DNA of 7,868 bases from positions 1 to 7,868 of the forward strand of contig JAMONW010000122.1 in assembly GCA_027066355.1 (NCBI GenBank). Reading direction: 5' to 3'. Positions 6,568 through 7,868 of the stretch are shown one piece after another (within the stretch, counting starts at the first letter, position 1; the number at the start of each line of letters is the position of its first letter). The translations under genes were made by a program, and so were the position numbers. Origin of the DNA: Campylobacteraceae bacterium. GTDB taxonomy: Bacteria > Campylobacterota > Campylobacteria > Campylobacterales > Sulfurovaceae. The notes below the pieces were generated by a model. It made no database searches. It was not told where the DNA came from and saw nothing but the letters and a program-made list of their open reading frames with translations.

Positions 6568-7161
6568 ATGAATAAGCGACTTAATTGTTGTAATATGGCT
6601 TGTCCTGAGCCTGTAATTAGGGTAAAAGAGGCGCTAGAACAGATAGAAGAGGGGATTTTAGATGTAGAGTTAAACTCTTTCTCTTCTATTCAAAATGTTA
6701 AGCGTTTTGCTAAAAATAGTGGTTTTTTTATAGAAGAAAAAAAGCTTGAGAAAATTACGATAATTACAATAGTTAAGGGTTATGAGTGCGAGTTAGAAGT
6801 TAAAAACAGCAATAGCACTACAACAAAAAAGTCATTTATTGGGCTTATTGTTGGCTCTATAATTACTGCAATATTGGCAAGTAGTTGTTGTATTGCACCA
6901 TTACTTTTTTTGCTTTTTGGTGTGAGTGCAAGTAGTTTAAGTTTTTTAAAGCCTTTAGCACCTTATCATAGTTTATTTAGCATTGTTGCTCTTGGAGTTA
7001 TTGCCTATTTGTGGTATCACTACTTTAGTGTAATTCGTAAAATGATAGTTTGTGAAGGCTGGATTTGTAAATACTATTTACAATATTTGATTATTGGCAC
7101 AATATTGGTTGCTATTTTGCTTAGTTATCAATATTGGGTTGTTTATTTAATTGGAGATTAA
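6568..7161 (+). CDS. TusA-like domain fused to a MerT-like membrane domain
   Basis: A 197-residue fusion. Residues 1-78 are a TusA/SirA-like cytoplasmic domain with the CPEP motif at Cys12, the position of the persulfide or selenium-carrying cysteine in relatives, plus Cys7, Cys8 and Cys74. After a Ser/Thr/Asn/Lys linker (79-89), three membrane helices follow at about 90-120, 134-153 and 170-190. The first contains ASSCCIAPLLFLLFGVSAS with the vicinal Cys107-Cys108 pair that in MerT takes the metal ion through the membrane, and the Leu-Ala-Pro-Tyr segment after it also matches MerT. The loop between helices two and three has Cys162 and Cys167, like the second cysteine pair of MerT but spaced CEGWIC. 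MerT proteins are usually about 115 residues without the TusA part. The start ATG lies 2 bases after the preceding stop, with only a weak purine ribosome site; merP-like follows after 1 base. Substrate could be Hg(II), another soft metal, or a selenium/sulfur species. Confidence 0.88.
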   Translation: MNKRLNCCNMACPEPVIRVKEALEQIEEGILDVELNSFSSIQNVKRFAKNSGFFIEEKKLEKITIITIVKGYECELEVKNSNSTTTKKSFIGLIVGSIITAILASSCCIAPLLFLLFGVSASSLSFLKPLAPYHSLFSIVALGVIAYLWYHYFSVIRKMIVCEGWICKYYLQYLIIGTILVAILLSYQYWVVYLIGD

Positions 7162-7162
7162 A

Positions 7163-7438
7163 ATGAAATATGTTTTATTTTTATTGCTTTTTGCAGGAGT
7201 ATTATTTGCAAAAGTGCAAAAGGTTGTGATTGATGTAGAGGGTATGAGTTGTCCACTTTGCACAATGACAATAAAGAAAAATCTAAAAAAACAAAATGGC
7301 GTTATAAAGGCTAAAGTTAAATTAAGCACAAATAGTGCTTTTGTTATATATGATGATAAAAATATCACAAAAGAGCAACTTTTAAAAGCTATTGATGAGG
7401 TTGGTTATAAGGGTAAGATTAAAAAGGAGATTAAATGA
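7163..7438 (+). CDS. MerP-like exported heavy-metal-associated (HMA) protein
   Basis: A 91-residue protein with a signal peptide (MKYV, hydrophobic run, cleavage likely after VLFA, residue 16) and one HMA domain. The metal motif is GMSCPLC, with Cys30 and Cys33. A KAIDEVGYKG segment near the C-terminus is the usual last helix and loop of the fold. Family members bind Hg(II), Cu(I) or similar ions; MerP hands Hg(II) to MerT. ATG at 7163 is preferred to the in-frame TTG at 7151, since TTGGAG is the ribosome site six bases upstream. It starts 1 base after the MerT-fusion stop, which mirrors the merT-merP order, and its stop overlaps the yedF start as ATGA. No merR or merA is seen in the window, so a plain mercury-resistance role is not supported. 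Periplasmic placement is inferred from the signal peptide. Confidence 0.88.
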   Translation: MKYVLFLLLFAGVLFAKVQKVVIDVEGMSCPLCTMTIKKNLKKQNGVIKAKVKLSTNSAFVIYDDKNITKEQLLKAIDEVGYKGKIKKEIK

Positions 7439-7868
7439 GAATAGATTGTTGTAATTTAGCTTGTCCTGAACCAGTTTTAAAGACAAAAAAGGCCTTAGAA
7501 GAGCTTGAAGATGACTCTATTTTGGAGGTTGTTGTAAATAGTGTATCTTCAATTGAAAATGTAAAGAGATTTGCTACAAAAAGTGGATATGAAAATAGAG
7601 AAGAAGAGCTTGAAGATGGCAAAGTTTTAATAACAATTATTAAAGGCTATGAGTGCGCGATTGTGCCAAGTAAATCTGAAAAAATGCTAAATAAGAGTGT
7701 TTTTATAAAAACTGATAGAGTTGGTAATGGTGAGCTTGGAGTTACTCTTATGAAGGGTTTTATAAAAAATATTTTAGAGTTTAAAGAGCTTCCAAAAAAT
7801 ATAATTTTTGTAAATGAAGGTGTATTTTTAACTACAAAAGATGAACACTTGGATTTAATTGAGAATTT
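7435..7868 (+). CDS. yedF: YedF, selenium-metabolism-linked protein, partial (C-terminus beyond right edge)
   Basis: The 144 visible codons show a TusA-like domain (1-78; CPEP at Cys10, plus Cys5, Cys6, Cys74), a short linker, and the start of a DsrE-like domain: VFIKTDRVGNGELGVTLMKGF and LPKNIIFVNEGVFLTT. This two-domain order is that of the YedF family, which occurs in genomes that use selenium and is often found beside selD. Its biochemical reaction is not settled; a role in delivering selenium is a common proposal. The ATG at 7435 overlaps the MerP stop and has a strong AAGGAG site five bases upstream, so it is the last visible gene of the operon. Its TusA domain is closely similar, about half identical by eye, to the one fused to MerT two genes upstream. 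About 50 residues are expected past the edge. selD might follow, but that is a guess. Confidence 0.9.
   Translation, partial: MRIDCCNLACPEPVLKTKKALEELEDDSILEVVVNSVSSIENVKRFATKSGYENREEELEDGKVLITIIKGYECAIVPSKSEKMLNKSVFIKTDRVGNGELGVTLMKGFIKNILEFKELPKNIIFVNEGVFLTTKDEHLDLIEN

Noticed and set aside
6568..7438. Canonical mercury-resistance (mer) operon
   Set aside because: MerT-like and MerP-like proteins are present, but no merR, merA or merB is visible, MerT carries a TusA domain, and YedF follows directly. A mercury role stays possible but is not supported by context.
7436..7438. UGA stop codons read as selenocysteine
   Set aside because: Because Sec machinery is present I checked the UGA stops of selA, selB, mrp and the MerP-like gene. 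Each is soon followed by another stop in frame and the proteins have normal family lengths, so they are ordinary stops.

Overview
The window is AT-rich, with weak -35 elements, AAGG/GGAG ribosome sites and many A- or T-ending codons. Together with the protein types present, this suggests a Campylobacterota (epsilonproteobacterial) genome; the genus cannot be fixed from the sequence alone. There are no rRNAs, insertion sequences or CRISPR arrays.

Left half, minus strand (4093 down to 1): a compact selenocysteine-insertion operon. It runs in transcription order tRNA-Sec (selC, anticodon UCA), selA (selenocysteine synthase), selB (the Sec-specific elongation factor), then an unrecognised gene that leaves the window at its left edge. 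selA/selB and selB/orf overlap by ATGA, so the four genes look like one transcriptional unit with translational coupling.

Centre: a divergent AT-rich promoter region (about 4094-4179) separates the Sec operon from a plus-strand mrp/apbC-type Fe-S scaffold ATPase (4180-5259). The gene and the roughly 200-base region after it are followed by a second plus-strand gene group. That group is preceded by an extended -10 promoter and a leader that can fold into two stem-loops.

Right half, plus strand (5462 to 7868): four tightly packed genes. They are a secreted transglutaminase-like cysteine protein, a TusA-like domain fused to a MerT-like three-helix membrane domain, a MerP-like exported heavy-metal-binding protein, and yedF, whose family is tied to selenium metabolism (truncated by the window's right edge). 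Spacings are 2 bases, 1 base and a 4-base overlap.

The point of interest is the pairing of a complete Sec-insertion operon with a nearby operon holding YedF, a TusA-MerT fusion and MerP, without any merR or merA in view. The TusA half of the fusion is plainly paralogous to the TusA half of YedF, and both carry the same unusual Cys-Cys-Asn-x-Ala-Cys-Pro-Glu-Pro motif. A working hypothesis, not shown by the sequence, is that these genes form an envelope-to-cytoplasm path for a selenium, sulfur or soft-metal species, with TusA-like domains as the cytoplasmic carriers.
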